Part shown: in pieces, positions 1 through 9,401 of the stretch
Layout of the letters: each line of letters opens with the position of its first letter
How positions within the stretch are numbered: the stretch's first letter is position 1
The notes under the pieces: generated by a model
The model's input: the letters and a program-made list of their open reading frames with translations, nothing else
What the model was told of the DNA's origin: nothing
The model's database searches: none
Assembly: GCF_007713705.1 (NCBI RefSeq)
Contig: NZ_VMSJ01000001.1
Coordinates: 992,001-1,056,000, forward strand
Direction of reading: 5' to 3'
Source: Salinicoccus cyprini
Lineage (GTDB): Bacteria > Bacillota > Bacilli > Staphylococcales > Salinicoccaceae
Length of the DNA: 64,000 bases
Position numbers and translations under genes: made by a program

Positions 1-443
1 CGCGACATCTGGGTCAGTGTCACAAGCAGCAGATCCGCCCGTTTCTCCTCCTCAGCCATGACGATCATCTGGGACAGTGCGCCTGGAATCGAAGCAAGTA
101 CTGCGGTTTCCAGTGTACATCCGGTCATTCTCATGAAAAACCCGGCAAGAAGGAGGCTCAGTCCGATGATCAGGAGGGACAGCATGATGATCGTAATATA
201 GTCTTCCGCCATATCTGCAAGCGTTTCGAGCGTGAACGTCGAGCCGATTTCAACTCCAATAATGATCAGCCCCAGATTGCCGAACCACTTCGGATAATGA
301 AAATGGGTAGTCACCATCCTGTAGAAGACGACCGTCGCAATCATGGCGCCGAACAGCCATGGCATGACCATCCCTGCCCATTGAAGCAGAGCCGACAGGA
401 TGATTGCCGACAGAAACAGCAGGAACAGGTTGAGATATCTCAT
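1..443 (-). CDS. AbrB-family membrane protein (partial, C-terminus outside window)
   Basis: The reading frame starts at an ATG whose upstream sequence is a strong AGGAGG ribosome site, and it runs off the left edge after about 147 residues. The visible part is very hydrophobic with at least four membrane segments. It contains the stretch PWLFGAMIATVV near residue 28 and SIPGALSQMIVMAEE near residue 123, typical of the repeated membrane domain of the AbrB/YtpP-like family (often mislabelled ammonia monooxygenase). The physiological substrate of this family is not established. The terminator at 503-531 separates it from the acidic membrane protein upstream, so it is probably its own transcription unit. 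The family assignment rests on motif memory. Confidence 0.75.
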   Translation of the reverse strand, partial: MRYLNLFLLFLSAIILSALLQWAGMVMPWLFGAMIATVVFYRMVTTHFHYPKWFGNLGLIIIGVEIGSTFTLETLADMAEDYITIIMLSLLIIGLSLLLAGFFMRMTGCTLETAVLASIPGALSQMIVMAEEEKRADLLLVTLTQMS

Positions 444-502
444 GGACGTCCTCCTTTCATAATGATTATTTCGGAATCCTAAATAATAAAATGCCATAGA
501 AC

Positions 503-531
503 AACCCCGCCGAGTAGACTGCAGCGGGGTT
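503..531 (-). terminator. Intrinsic terminator after the acidic membrane protein gene
   Basis: Perfect 8-bp stem (AACCCCGC/GCGGGGTT, 503-510 with 524-531). On the minus strand it is followed by a T-rich stretch. It ends the haem operon and its trailing gene before the AbrB-like gene. Confidence 0.7.
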
Positions 532-544
532 AGTGTACATCATA

Positions 545-1075
545 CTAGTTGGAGCTTTCTTCTTCTGTGGATTCTTCCTCAGTGGATTCCTCTGAGCCTC
601 CACCTTTTTCAGTCGATTCCTCAGTGGATTCTTCGGACGCGCCACCTTCTTCTGCCTCTCCGCCATCTGCGCCGTCCGGCTGGGCATCGTCACTGCCTGA
701 GTTGATATCCGCTTCTTCCTGATCGGCGCTACTGCCTTCCTCTTCAGTAGAACCTTCTTCGGTCGAATCCTCCTCGGTCAGTCCTTCGTCCAATGCTTCA
801 GTCTCGCCTCCGGAACCATCTGATTCCTCGCCGGATGAAGTGGACGTGGAACCGCCCTCTTCTCCCTGACCGCCACTTACCTGCTGGATGATGAGCGGTA
901 CAATCAGCAGAACGAGAATGATGGGAATGATCCAGACAAGCGGATTCTTCTTGCTGATTTTCTTCTGCTCGATCATTTCTCTGTTCTGACCTTCGATGTA
1001 GACTTTATCTTCTTCTCTCTTGCCCTTGATGTTGCTGTCGTTGTGGGTTAATCGCTTATCTTTGTCATTCGCCAT
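545..1075 (-). CDS. Acidic single-pass membrane protein of unknown function
   Basis: 176 residues. A charged, lysine-rich N-terminal segment (about residues 1-45) is followed by one membrane helix (about 46-65, WIIPIILVLLIVPLII). The remaining 110 residues are a low-complexity region dominated by Glu, Ser, Thr, Gly and Asp with short imperfect repeats such as STEE and EESTEE. The most likely topology is cytoplasmic N-terminus and extracellular acidic tail. It follows hemL by about 70 bases and is probably read through from the haem operon. A highly acidic exposed tail suits a halotolerant organism, but no function can be read from it. I do not recognise a family. Confidence 0.7.
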   Translation of the reverse strand: MANDKDKRLTHNDSNIKGKREEDKVYIEGQNREMIEQKKISKKNPLVWIIPIILVLLIVPLIIQQVSGGQGEEGGSTSTSSGEESDGSGGETEALDEGLTEEDSTEEGSTEEEGSSADQEEADINSGSDDAQPDGADGGEAEEGGASEESTEESTEKGGGSEESTEEESTEEESSN

Positions 1076-1148
1076 TCAAACTACCTCCAATTATCTGTTA
1101 TCTTCAATTATACACTTTATTCTGTGAAAATAAACCGTATTTGGCAAG

Positions 1149-2441
1149 CTACCGCTGTACAGCACGCTCCAGTGCTTTTTCAAAAGCATCGACTGTCTTC
1201 TGGATGTCCGCTTCAGTGTGGCTCGTCGACAGGAACATGCCTTCAAACTGGGAAGGTGGCAGATAGACGCCTTCTTTGAGCAGTTCCTGATACAGGTGTT
1301 TGAACAGTTCAAGATCGCTTGTATTTGCACTGTCGAAATCCACGACCGGTCCTTCCGTCAGGAAGAATCCGATCATCGAACCGGCACGGTTCACTGTGAT
1401 CGGCTGCCCTTTCTTTGCAAAGATGTCCTTCAGGCCGACTTCGAGCATATCACCGAGCTTGTTGAAGTGGTCATAGCTCTCAGGTGTCAACTGTCTGAGC
1501 GTCTCAAGCCCGGCTGTCATCGCCAGCGGATTACCGGATAGTGTCCCCGCCTGGTAGATGTCGCCGACAGGTGCGATATACTCCATGATGTCACGTCTGC
1601 CGCCGTAGGCACCGACAGGCAGGCCGCCACCAATCACCTTGCCGAGGCAGGTAAGATCAGGTGTGATGCCGTAATGGCCCTGTGCACAGTTGTAGCCGAC
1701 ACGGAATCCGGTCATGACTTCATCGAAGATGAGCAGTGTGCCGCTTTTCTCCGTAATGTCACGTACGAATTGAAGATAGCCTTCACGCGGCGGGACGACC
1801 CCCATATTGCCGGCAACAGGCTCCATGATCACTGCAGCAATATCGTCACCGAATTTGTCGAAAGCCTCGGTCAGGCTCTCTTCGTCATTGTAGGGTACTG
1901 TGATGGTATTTGCAGCTGTACCTTCAGGTACACCTGGAGAATCCGGAAGTCCAAGTGTCGCCACACCACTGCCGGCTTTGATCAGTAGGGAGTCGCTGTG
2001 GCCGTGATAGCATCCTTCGAATTTCAGAATCTTGTTCCTTCCGGTGAATCCGCGCGCAAGACGCAGTGCGGCCAGTGTCGCTTCCGTGCCGGAAGAGACC
2101 ATGCGGATCATTTCCACAGAAGGCACACGTTCGATGACGAGTTCCGCCAGTTCATTTTCAAGCTCTGTCGGGGCACCGAAGCTTGTCCCCTTCTGTGCGA
2201 CTGCAGTCAGTGCATTGACCACCCTGTCATCACTATGGCCGAGGATCAGAGGGCCGAAGCTCAAAACATAGTCGATATATGAATTGCCATCGACATCATA
2301 CGTTCTCGACCCTTTGGCACGGTCGATGAATACCGGAGTCATATCGACGGATTTGAATGCTCTGACTGGGCTGTTGACACCCCCAGGCATGAGTGTTTTT
2401 GCTCTTTTATAGAGTGCTTCTGATTTTTCGTACATGATCAT
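1149..2441 (-). CDS. hemL: Glutamate-1-semialdehyde 2,1-aminomutase
   Basis: 430 residues, the normal length for this PLP enzyme, which turns glutamate-1-semialdehyde into 5-aminolevulinate in the C5 haem pathway. Visible hallmarks are the [12 protein letters not shown] start, the SSGTEAT and [15 protein letters not shown] motifs, the [11 protein letters not shown] block and the PLP-binding lysine in CLGKVIGGG (around residue 270). The chosen ATG overlaps the hemB stop by four bases (ATGA), which suggests translational coupling. A second ATG two codons later (2435) is possible but sits too far from the AAGG ribosome site. It is the last biosynthetic gene of the hemAXCDBL operon. Confidence 0.97.
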   Translation of the reverse strand: MIMYEKSEALYKRAKTLMPGGVNSPVRAFKSVDMTPVFIDRAKGSRTYDVDGNSYIDYVLSFGPLILGHSDDRVVNALTAVAQKGTSFGAPTELENELAELVIERVPSVEMIRMVSSGTEATLAALRLARGFTGRNKILKFEGCYHGHSDSLLIKAGSGVATLGLPDSPGVPEGTAANTITVPYNDEESLTEAFDKFGDDIAAVIMEPVAGNMGVVPPREGYLQFVRDITEKSGTLLIFDEVMTGFRVGYNCAQGHYGITPDLTCLGKVIGGGLPVGAYGGRRDIMEYIAPVGDIYQAGTLSGNPLAMTAGLETLRQLTPESYDHFNKLGDMLEVGLKDIFAKKGQPITVNRAGSMIGFFLTEGPVVDFDSANTSDLELFKHLYQELLKEGVYLPPSQFEGMFLSTSHTEADIQKTVDAFEKALERAVQR

Positions 2442-3418
2442 TCCATCCCTTCATCAAGCATTCTGCATATATCTTTTGCAAAATAAGTGATAATCATATT
2501 CGCACCTGCACGTTTCATGGAAACCATCTGCTCCATGATGACAGCTTCATCCAGCAGTCCCATGTCGACAGCCGTGCGTGTCATCGCATATTCCCCGCTG
2601 ACATTGTAGGCGACGACAGGTACATTCGTTTCATTTCTGACATCCCGGATGATATCGAGATACGACAGCGCCGGTTTGACGATCATCATATCACAGCCCT
2701 CTTCAAGGTCGCTTGCAAGCTCACGCTGTGCTTCGAGACGGTTCGCCGGATCCATCTGGTACGTCCTGCGGTCACCGAATGATGGCGTCGAATCCGCCGC
2801 GTCCCGGAATGGACCATAGAATTTCGATGCATACTTGATGCCGTAGCTCATGATCGGAATATGGCTGAAGCCATTATCGTCGAGCCCTTTTCTGATTTCG
2901 GCAACAAAGCCATCCATCATATTGCTCGGCGCGATGATGTCCGCCCCTGCCTTCGCCTGGGAGACTGCCGTCCTGACCAGCAGTGGCAGCGAGCTGTCAT
3001 TGTCGACATCCTGTGTATCCGGATCGATGAGGCCGCAGTGGCCGTGGTCCGTATATTCGCACAGGCATGTATCGAGAATGACCAGGATTTCCGGGTACAG
3101 TTTCTTTGAGATTCTGCACGCTTCCTGGACGACGCCGTGGTCGTGGTAGGCACCGCAGCCTTCCGGGTCTTTTTCATCCGGTATGCCGAAAAAGATGACC
3201 GATTTGATACCTTTGGCCTTCACTTCTTCCAGCTCCTCATGAAGACGGTTCAGGGAAATCTGAAAAACGCCCTTCATGGATGGCACTTCCTTTTTTATAT
3301 CGTCGGATTCCACAACAAAAATCGGATAGATGAGGTCATCCTTTGTGACTTTCGTCTCCCTGACCATATCCCTCATGAATTCTGTTCTTCTAAGACGCCG
3401 ATGTCTCTCGAAATTCAT
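2438..3418 (-). CDS. hemB: Delta-aminolevulinic acid dehydratase (porphobilinogen synthase)
   Basis: 326 residues. Condenses two 5-aminolevulinates into porphobilinogen in the cytoplasm. The zinc-site cysteines are visible in [14 protein letters not shown] (around residues 118-131), and the two Schiff-base lysines lie in MSYGIKYAS and [13 protein letters not shown] place the start at the ATG of [10 protein letters not shown] because a GGAGGAG site lies six bases upstream. A longer version starting at 3433 would add MEEFK and would use part of the ribosome site as coding sequence. The gene begins one base after the hemD stop, inside the haem operon. Confidence 0.97.
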   Translation of the reverse strand: MNFERHRRLRRTEFMRDMVRETKVTKDDLIYPIFVVESDDIKKEVPSMKGVFQISLNRLHEELEEVKAKGIKSVIFFGIPDEKDPEGCGAYHDHGVVQEACRISKKLYPEILVILDTCLCEYTDHGHCGLIDPDTQDVDNDSSLPLLVRTAVSQAKAGADIIAPSNMMDGFVAEIRKGLDDNGFSHIPIMSYGIKYASKFYGPFRDAADSTPSFGDRRTYQMDPANRLEAQRELASDLEEGCDMMIVKPALSYLDIIRDVRNETNVPVVAYNVSGEYAMTRTAVDMGLLDEAVIMEQMVSMKRAGANMIITYFAKDICRMLDEGME

Positions 3419-3419
3419 C

Positions 3420-4121
3420 TTAAACTCCTCCATCTATTCTATCTTCAAGCAGTTCTACCATTTCTTCCAATGTTTCCTTCCCGGGCTGTATGGACGCTAC
3501 GCCATACAATCCGAGTGCATCTGCAGTCACCTGTCCGATGGCAACTACGGTAATATTCCCAAGATCTTGGGGAGTGAACCATTTCATGAATGCCTTGACT
3601 CCGGAAGGACTTGAAAATGTAATGCCGTACGGAGATTGTGCGAGCAGTGCCTGGATTTCTTCACGATACGCCTCATTGGCCACCGGCCGATACAGATCGA
3701 GCCGCTCCACAGCACACCCTGCCGCCACAAGATGGTCATGCAGCAGCGGGCGGGCCTCTCTACTTGCCGGGTACAATATGCGCGTACCGTGCCAGGCAGG
3801 AAAGTCTGCAAGGAACCCCTCCTGAGAGTAGTCCCCGGGCTCAAAATCAATTTTCAGCCCCTCCTGCTCAAGACGCTCACTCGTCTTTCTGCCGATCGTC
3901 GCCACCCTATCGAATTGGGCTTTCTTCATATGAGGCAGGAAATGCTGTACTGCATTGCGGCTCGTCAGAACCAGCCAATCATAATGGCACCGGAACACCG
4001 TCTCATCAAAAGGGAGCGCCTCTGTCGTGATGAGCGGCGTGTGGACAAGTGACAATACACTTGAATCCCTTTCGAATGCCCTGCTCTGGGTCATGATGAC
4101 GATAGGTCTATAGTGTTTCAT
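3420..4121 (-). CDS. hemD: Uroporphyrinogen-III synthase
   Basis: 233 residues. Closes and inverts ring D of hydroxymethylbilane to give uroporphyrinogen III. The family is poorly conserved, so the call rests on position between hemC and hemB plus weak motifs: [14 protein letters not shown] near residue 60, and the C-terminal block [17 protein letters not shown] followed by [12 protein letters not shown]. The frame is open 17 codons further upstream (4172), but that would overlap hemC by 65 bases. The ATG of [12 protein letters not shown] gives only a 14-base overlap and fits family N-termini. The ribosome site is weak, so translation is probably coupled to hemC. Confidence 0.88.
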   Translation of the reverse strand: MKHYRPIVIMTQSRAFERDSSVLSLVHTPLITTEALPFDETVFRCHYDWLVLTSRNAVQHFLPHMKKAQFDRVATIGRKTSERLEQEGLKIDFEPGDYSQEGFLADFPAWHGTRILYPASREARPLLHDHLVAAGCAVERLDLYRPVANEAYREEIQALLAQSPYGITFSSPSGVKAFMKWFTPQDLGNITVVAIGQVTADALGLYGVASIQPGKETLEEMVELLEDRIDGGV

Positions 4122-5031
4122 TGATGCGATCGATGATGTCCTTTGCGCCGATGCGCTCCATTTCATCTGCAACCAGATTGCCGAGTGCTTTCGGATCCTG
4201 ATGGGATTTCTTTACGATGTACTGCTCGCTGCCATCTTCAGGCATGATCAGTCCGGTAAGGTAGAGTTCCCCATCTTCATAAGTGGCATATCCGCCGATC
4301 GGCACCTGGCAGCTGCCGTCCATGCGTCTCAGGAAAGTCCGCTCTGCTGTCGTGCAGGTTGCATCATCATCCGAGTGCACCGTTTTCAGCATGTCGATCA
4401 GTTCCTTGTCGTCAGAGCGGCATTCTATGCCGAGCGCGCCCTGTGCAATTGCCGGGATGAAGGACTCGGGATCAAAGTATTCTGCAACAATATCGTCGGA
4501 CCAGCCCATGCGCTTCAGTCCTGCTGCGGCAAGAACAATTGCATCGTATTCTCCGGATTCCATCTTCTTGATGCGGGTGTCAATGTTGCCGCGCACCCAT
4601 TTCACTTCCACGTCGTCACGCATCGCAAGAAGCTGTGCACTGCGCCTCAGGCTGCTCGTACCGATGACACTGCCGGCAGGCAGATCCTTGAAGGCCACAT
4701 TGCCATTCGACAGGAAAGCATCCCGCTTGTCTTCACGTTCAGGCACGCAGGCGATGGTGAATTCCGGATCCAGCGCACTTGGGACATCCTTCAGGCTATG
4801 GATGGCCATATCGATCTCCTTATTGGCAAGCGCCTGTTCAATCTCTTTTACAAACAGCCCTTTGCCGCCGACTTTGGAGAGCTGCACATCGACAATCCTG
4901 TCCCCTTTTGTGACAATCTCCTTGATGTCGATCTCAACGTCGGGGAATTGTGCTTTCAGACTGCTGATGAACTGCTTGGACTGGGTCATCGCCAGATCGC
5001 TGCGTCTTGAACCTACGGTAAATTTTCTCAT
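4108..5031 (-). CDS. hemC: Hydroxymethylbilane synthase (porphobilinogen deaminase)
   Basis: 307 residues. Polymerises four porphobilinogens on a covalently bound dipyrromethane cofactor. The cofactor-attachment cysteine is in [13 protein letters not shown] (around residue 240). The N-terminal [12 protein letters not shown] and the [25 protein letters not shown] block are diagnostic. It lies 12 bases after hemX and overlaps hemD by 14 bases, consistent with one polycistronic haem message. Confidence 0.97.
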   Translation of the reverse strand: MRKFTVGSRRSDLAMTQSKQFISSLKAQFPDVEIDIKEIVTKGDRIVDVQLSKVGGKGLFVKEIEQALANKEIDMAIHSLKDVPSALDPEFTIACVPEREDKRDAFLSNGNVAFKDLPAGSVIGTSSLRRSAQLLAMRDDVEVKWVRGNIDTRIKKMESGEYDAIVLAAAGLKRMGWSDDIVAEYFDPESFIPAIAQGALGIECRSDDKELIDMLKTVHSDDDATCTTAERTFLRRMDGSCQVPIGGYATYEDGELYLTGLIMPEDGSEQYIVKKSHQDPKALGNLVADEMERIGAKDIIDRINETL

Positions 5032-5043
5032 ATTACTTCTCCT

Positions 5044-5868
5044 TTAGTAGCTCCAGAAATGAAAACTGGAAAGTTGTGTGATGAATAGGTAGTTCAGCAT
5101 GCAGATGATGAAGATCACGATGTTGAACCAGGCGAAACGGTAGATGCTGCGTTTTATTTTCAGATGGACGAACAGTGCTGTATACAGCAGAATGACGAAC
5201 AGTGTGCCGAGCACTTTGAAGTCCTTGAATATTTCGACGCCGTATATATACATGCCCCACTGGATGCCGAGGAAAATGCTGATCAGCATGGAGAACACAC
5301 CAAGTATCAGTGTACGGATCATCGTCTTTTTGGCCGTCTCTATGCTGAAGAGTGAAAAGAACACGCGGTTGAAACGCTTCTTTTTCAGGTTATCATACTG
5401 GATGATATATATCACGGCATGCATCACCGAGATGAAATAGAGTACATAGGCAATCAGCGCAAGTACAATATGGATGATCAGCAGCTCGTTCATGATCGCC
5501 GACACTTCCGTCACCCTGTCGTAGGAGACTGGTGCAAATGTATAGACGGAGAAGAGTACAAATGCACAGAACACATAGAGTGCAAATGCAATCTCCGAAT
5601 CGCTCCACCGGTAATGGATCAGCCCCGTAATGATGACGAGGGTCGAGAAGACATATATGCCCTCGAAAGTCGTCTGTATTGGAATGCGGCCCAGCGCCAC
5701 ACCGATATACATGAAAGTGGCGACCTGGAGCACTGCTGCAATGATGACAAGATAAAAGGAAACCTTTCTGGCAAGCCGATTCCTGAAAAACAGATCGTAG
5801 CTTAGCACAGAAAGGCTCAAAAAGTATAATAGTAGAATAAATTCATGACTGCGGAACATCATATCCAT
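5044..5868 (-). CDS. hemX: HemX, CcsA-like membrane protein of the haem operon
   Basis: 274 residues with about eight membrane helices, for example LLLYFLSLSVLSYDLFF at the N-terminus. It belongs to the cytochrome c assembly (CcsA/ResC) superfamily. In Bacillus and Staphylococcus HemX is reported to limit the level of the first enzyme HemA. It lies between hemA and hemC exactly as in those genera, 12 bases after hemA. The function is taken from the family and the operon position; the sequence itself shows only the membrane architecture. Confidence 0.9.
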   Translation of the reverse strand: MDMMFRSHEFILLLYFLSLSVLSYDLFFRNRLARKVSFYLVIIAAVLQVATFMYIGVALGRIPIQTTFEGIYVFSTLVIITGLIHYRWSDSEIAFALYVFCAFVLFSVYTFAPVSYDRVTEVSAIMNELLIIHIVLALIAYVLYFISVMHAVIYIIQYDNLKKKRFNRVFFSLFSIETAKKTMIRTLILGVFSMLISIFLGIQWGMYIYGVEIFKDFKVLGTLFVILLYTALFVHLKIKRSIYRFAWFNIVIFIICMLNYLFITQLSSFHFWSY

Positions 5869-5880
5869 ATGGTTTCCACC

Positions 5881-7227
5881 CTATTCGATTGCCAGCTCCT
5901 GCTTTCGTGCCGACAGTTTCTCCTGCTGTTTGGCTTTCTCCTGCTGCTTGACTGCATCGACTTCCTCTTCAATGCCGAAGAGCTGCATTATTTCGTCGAG
6001 TTTTTCACCGGCTTTTCTGTCTCCGGAAATTTCTTTAGTATAGATGATCGGATCCTTCAGCATCTGGTTGATGATGCTCTTCATATGCTTGGAGACGATT
6101 GTGCGCTCACGCTCCGTCATTTCCGGCATCTTTCTTTCAACACTCTGGAATGTCTCTTCATGGATGGACAGTGCTTTCGAACGCAGCGCCTGGATGACCG
6201 GTACGACACCGAGCATATTGACCCATTCTGTAAACTTGTCCATGCTCTCTGCAATCATACCTTCAATCTTGGCTGCCTCTTCCTGTCTGGTCGACAGGTT
6301 GGCATCGACGAGTCCCTGCAGATCATCGACATTGTACATGTAGACGCTGTCCATTCTGCCTATTGACGGATCGATGTCACGTGGCAGTGCGATGTCCATC
6401 ATGATCAGCGGCTTGCCATTGCGTTTTGCCATCGCCACATCCATCACTTCTTCTGTAATGAGGTAGTTGCGTGACGCTGTACTGGATATGACGATATCCG
6501 TATCCGCAATTTCTGCTTCCAGCTGGTCCATGGACGCACTTTTCCCATTGAACTGGCCTGCAAGGCGTGCTGCATTCTCTTCAGAACGATTCAAAACCGT
6601 CACATTCCTGATTCCGTTGGAAGTCAGGTTCAAAAGCGACTGCTCTGCCATTTCTCCAGCACCGATGACAAGCACCTTGCGGTTATCGACACGTGAAAAT
6701 ATCTTCTTCGCAAGCTCCACTGCAGCATAGGAGATGGAAATCGCATTCTTCGAAATATCCGTCTCATTATGTCCGCGCTTCGCTACCGTAATCGCTTCTT
6801 TGAACAATTTATTGAAGATGGTACCTGTCGTATGCTCGGTCTGCGCCGTAAAGAAGGCGTCTCTGATCTGACCGAGGATCTGGGTTTCTCCGAGAACCAT
6901 CGATTCCAGACCGGATGCGACACGGTAAAGATGCTCCACCGCTTCGTCACCGACTTTGATATCCGTAATTCTTTTTACGGATGCCAGATCCAGGCTGAAC
7001 CAGTCCGCAAGGAACATCTGCGAATAGTATTTGCCTGTATGCACCTGATCACTGACTACATAGACTTCCGTTCTGTTGCATGTGGACAGAAGTACCGCTT
7101 CAAGTACGCTTTTCTGTTCTCTCAATCTATGCAGCGCCGGAATGATCTCCTCATCCTGGAACGCCACTTTCTCTCTCTCTTCCACACTTGCCTTTCTGTA
7201 ATTCAGACTTAATGCAATGACATGCAT
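5881..7227 (-). CDS. hemA: Glutamyl-tRNA reductase
   Basis: 448 residues. Reduces glutamyl-tRNA(Glu) with NADPH to glutamate-1-semialdehyde, the committed and regulated step of haem synthesis. Visible are the N-terminal MHVIALSLNYRKASVEER, the catalytic cysteine in LLSTCNRTEVY (about residue 50), the ETQILGQIRDAF block, the NADPH-binding VLVIGAGEMAE (about residues 185-195), and a C-terminal helical dimerisation domain with a Lys/Glu/Gln-rich tail. It is the first gene of hemAXCDBL. Upstream lies a 137-base leader with a PerR-type box (7328-7342). Confidence 0.97.
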   Translation of the reverse strand: MHVIALSLNYRKASVEEREKVAFQDEEIIPALHRLREQKSVLEAVLLSTCNRTEVYVVSDQVHTGKYYSQMFLADWFSLDLASVKRITDIKVGDEAVEHLYRVASGLESMVLGETQILGQIRDAFFTAQTEHTTGTIFNKLFKEAITVAKRGHNETDISKNAISISYAAVELAKKIFSRVDNRKVLVIGAGEMAEQSLLNLTSNGIRNVTVLNRSEENAARLAGQFNGKSASMDQLEAEIADTDIVISSTASRNYLITEEVMDVAMAKRNGKPLIMMDIALPRDIDPSIGRMDSVYMYNVDDLQGLVDANLSTRQEEAAKIEGMIAESMDKFTEWVNMLGVVPVIQALRSKALSIHEETFQSVERKMPEMTERERTIVSKHMKSIINQMLKDPIIYTKEISGDRKAGEKLDEIMQLFGIEEEVDAVKQQEKAKQQEKLSARKQELAIE

Positions 7228-7327
7228 CCGAATTGCCCCCCACTATCCTATTATGCCTCGTCTCTGGACACTTTCAATACTCTTATTTTAACAGATTATA
7301 CATTCATAATCCATGTTGTGTTCTTAT

Positions 7328-7342
7328 TTATACTAATTATTA
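7328..7342 (-). promoter_or_regulatory. Candidate PerR box upstream of hemA
   Basis: The 15-mer TTATACTAATTATTA (read on the plus strand) matches the PerR consensus TTATAATnATTATAA at 12 of 14 fixed positions. It lies about 100 bases upstream of the hemA ATG, within a wider imperfect palindrome (GTTCTTA...TAAGAAC, about 7320-7350). PerR control of hemAXCDBL is established in Bacillus subtilis; here it is inferred from the match alone. Confidence 0.5.
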
Positions 7343-7364
7343 TTAAGAACTTTTTGTGAACAAA

Positions 7365-7952
7365 CTACACAAATTTTGAGATGGCATCCATCACTTTCGG
7401 CATATTATTCTTATCCATGGATGAGAAGGGAATAATGATATCGTCCGGGTCGAAGTCGATTGCTTCACGTACGATCTTAAGGTGCTTTTCGACTTTGCTT
7501 TTCGATATCTTGTCCATCTTTGTACATATGATGATCACCGGTATTTCAAAGTGCTTCAGGTAGTTGTACATCAGTACGTCGTCTTCCGTCGGCTTATGCC
7601 TCAGGTCGATGAGCTGGATGACAGCAGAGAGCGGTTCCCTTTCGGCCAGATAGCTCTCGATCATTCTGCCCCACTGTTCGCGTGACTTCTTGGACTGCTT
7701 GGCATAACCGTATCCCGGTACATCGACGAATATGAACTGGTCGTCCATATTGTAGAAATTGAGCGTCTGTGTCTTGCCGGGCTTCGATGAAGTCCGGGCC
7801 ATGTTCCTACGGCCTGCCACAGCATTGATGAATGAGGACTTCCCTACATTGGAACGGCCGCTCAAGGCGATTTCGGAAAGTCCGGTATTCGGATACTGCT
7901 CACTGCTGACAGCCGAGATGATGATGTCTATATTATTCGGATTGATTTTCAT
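7365..7952 (-). CDS. engB: Ribosome biogenesis GTP-binding protein YsxC/EngB
   Basis: 195 residues. A small essential GTPase acting in assembly of the large ribosomal subunit. The G1 P-loop GRSNVGKS is at residues 32-39, the G3 motif DVPGYGYAK near residue 75, and the G4 motif TKMD near residue 140. The frame is open to 8006, but the ATG of MKINPNN has a GAAAGGAAG ribosome site and matches the staphylococcal N-terminus; the longer version would run through the clpX terminator. It follows clpX with only that terminator between, and no lon gene lies between them, as in Staphylococcus. Confidence 0.95.
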   Translation of the reverse strand: MKINPNNIDIIISAVSSEQYPNTGLSEIALSGRSNVGKSSFINAVAGRRNMARTSSKPGKTQTLNFYNMDDQFIFVDVPGYGYAKQSKKSREQWGRMIESYLAEREPLSAVIQLIDLRHKPTEDDVLMYNYLKHFEIPVIIICTKMDKISKSKVEKHLKIVREAIDFDPDDIIIPFSSMDKNNMPKVMDAISKFV

Positions 7953-7972
7953 CGCTATCTTCCTTTCAGTAA

Positions 7973-8003
7973 AAAGAGCTGTCCAGAAATCAGACAGCTC
8001 TTT
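7973..8003 (-). terminator. Intrinsic terminator after clpX
   Basis: Perfect 11-bp stem AAAGAGCTGTC/GACAGCTCTTT (7973-7983 with 7993-8003), followed on the minus strand by TTTTT. It lies only about 20 bases upstream of the engB start, so it probably attenuates read-through into engB. Confidence 0.8.
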
Positions 8004-8009
8004 CATATA

Positions 8010-9266
8010 TTATGCACTTTTACGGTTCAGGTGGATCTCTTCACCATTTTCATTGAAGAGCAATGGATCTGCTTCCTCTTCAATTGTTGCTCTTGTAATC
8101 TTCACCTTACGGATCTCATCGTTCGACGGCACGTTAAACATGATGTCCACCATGCGTTCCTCGATGATGGAGCGAAGGCCACGCGCACCGGTCTTTCTTT
8201 CGATTGCAAGTTCACTGATGGCATTCAGTGCATCCGGATCAAATTCCAGTTCCACGTTATCGATTTCGAGCATTTTCTGGTACTGTTTGACGAGCGCGTT
8301 CTTCGGCTCTGTCAAAATGGAGTTCAGCGCTGTTACATCAAGCTCTTCAAGATAGCTGATGATCGGCACACGGCCGATGAACTCAGGGATGAGTCCGTAG
8401 CTCTGAAGATCATCCGGGCGGACTTTCGACATCAGTTCATCCTTGTCATTCGCCTTGCCGGATGCACCACCGAATCCGATGACCTTCTCGCCGATACGTC
8501 TCTTGATGATTTCGTCCATGCCATCGAATGCACCACCGAGAACGAAGAGGATGTTCTTCGTATCGATCTGGATGGATTCCTGGTTCGGATGCTTTCTGCC
8601 ACCTTGAGGCGGTACGCTTGCTGTTGTACCTTCAAGGATCTTGAGGAGTGCCTGCTGAACACCTTCACCGGAGACATCTCTTGTGATGGAAGTATTTTCG
8701 CTCTTTCTGGCAATCTTGTCGATTTCATCGACATATATGATACCCTGCTCTGCACGTTCAACGTCGAAGTCCGCTGCCTGGATCAGACGAAGCAGGATGT
8801 TTTCGACATCGTCACCGACGTAGCCCGCTTCAGTCAGGCTTGTTGCATCCGCAATTGCGAAAGGCACGTTCAATGTTCTTGCCAATGTCTGCGCGAGAAG
8901 TGTTTTACCACTACCTGTCGGACCGATCAGAGCAATGTTGCTTTTGGAGATTTCCACGCCATCTTCCTGGTTCTGGTTGATACGCTTGTAGTGGTTGTAG
9001 ACTGCTACACTAAGCGCACGCTTGGCATTTTCCTGCCCGATGACATAGTCATTCAGCGCATCCAGGATTTCCTGTGGCTTCGGAATTTCCGTAAAGACCT
9101 GTGTCTTTTCGGATTTCAGTTCTTCTTCGATGATTTCATGGCAGAGCTCGATACATTCGTTACAGATATAGACACCGCTGCCAGCGATCAATTTCTTCAC
9201 CTGTTCCTGATCCTTACCACAGAAGGAACAAGTTAGATTTGTGTCGTCTTCATTAAATTTAAACAT
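8010..9266 (-). CDS. clpX: ATP-dependent Clp protease ATP-binding subunit ClpX
   Basis: 418 residues. Unfolds substrates and feeds them to ClpP. The N-terminal zinc-binding domain has Cys13, Cys16, Cys35 and Cys38. The AAA+ core shows Walker A GPTGSGKT (about residues 118-125), Walker [11 protein letters not shown], pore loop GYVGDDVE, and the RKHPNQE and [11 protein letters not shown] motifs. The start at MFKFNEDD is favoured by an AGAGGTG site and by family N-termini; an upstream in-frame start at 9287 would add seven residues. It has its own promoter (9296-9324) and terminator. Confidence 0.97.
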   Translation of the reverse strand: MFKFNEDDTNLTCSFCGKDQEQVKKLIAGSGVYICNECIELCHEIIEEELKSEKTQVFTEIPKPQEILDALNDYVIGQENAKRALSVAVYNHYKRINQNQEDGVEISKSNIALIGPTGSGKTLLAQTLARTLNVPFAIADATSLTEAGYVGDDVENILLRLIQAADFDVERAEQGIIYVDEIDKIARKSENTSITRDVSGEGVQQALLKILEGTTASVPPQGGRKHPNQESIQIDTKNILFVLGGAFDGMDEIIKRRIGEKVIGFGGASGKANDKDELMSKVRPDDLQSYGLIPEFIGRVPIISYLEELDVTALNSILTEPKNALVKQYQKMLEIDNVELEFDPDALNAISELAIERKTGARGLRSIIEERMVDIMFNVPSNDEIRKVKITRATIEEEADPLLFNENGEEIHLNRKSA

Positions 9267-9295
9267 ATTCAACACCTCTTTTTTCATTCCTGTAA

Positions 9296-9324
9296 AATAT
9301 ACTAGATATCATCATCAAAATCAA
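9296..9324 (-). promoter_or_regulatory. Putative sigma-A promoter of clpX
   Basis: On the minus strand: TTGATT, 17-base spacer, TATATT. The -10 lies about 30 bases upstream of the clpX ATG. I see no CtsR-type repeat. Confidence 0.55.
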
Positions 9325-9350
9325 ATCTCCAGTTTATAATCGTTATAAAC

Positions 9351-9384
9351 GAGGAGCTCTGCAGCATATCACCACAGAGCCCCT
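9351..9384 (-). terminator. Intrinsic terminator after tig
   Basis: An 11-bp stem with one mismatch (9351-9361 with 9374-9384), followed on the minus strand by a T-rich run. It ends tig before the clpX promoter. Confidence 0.65.
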
Positions 9385-9401
9385 CGATATTGGAGTTCAG
9401 A

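Noticed and set aside
466-693. Basic 75-codon frame overlapping the acidic membrane protein
   Set aside because: Shadow frame of a repetitive Glu/Ser coding region; no ribosome site.
7953-8006. Longer engB start at 8006
   Set aside because: Would place the clpX terminator inside the coding sequence; the ATG at 7952 has a good ribosome site and family-like N-terminus.
8031-9236. 401-codon open frame antisense to clpX (similar long frames at 10761-11708, 23309-24466 and 25520-26533)
   Set aside because: Mirror frames caused by codon bias of the conserved genes on the other strand; no ribosome site and no protein-like motifs.
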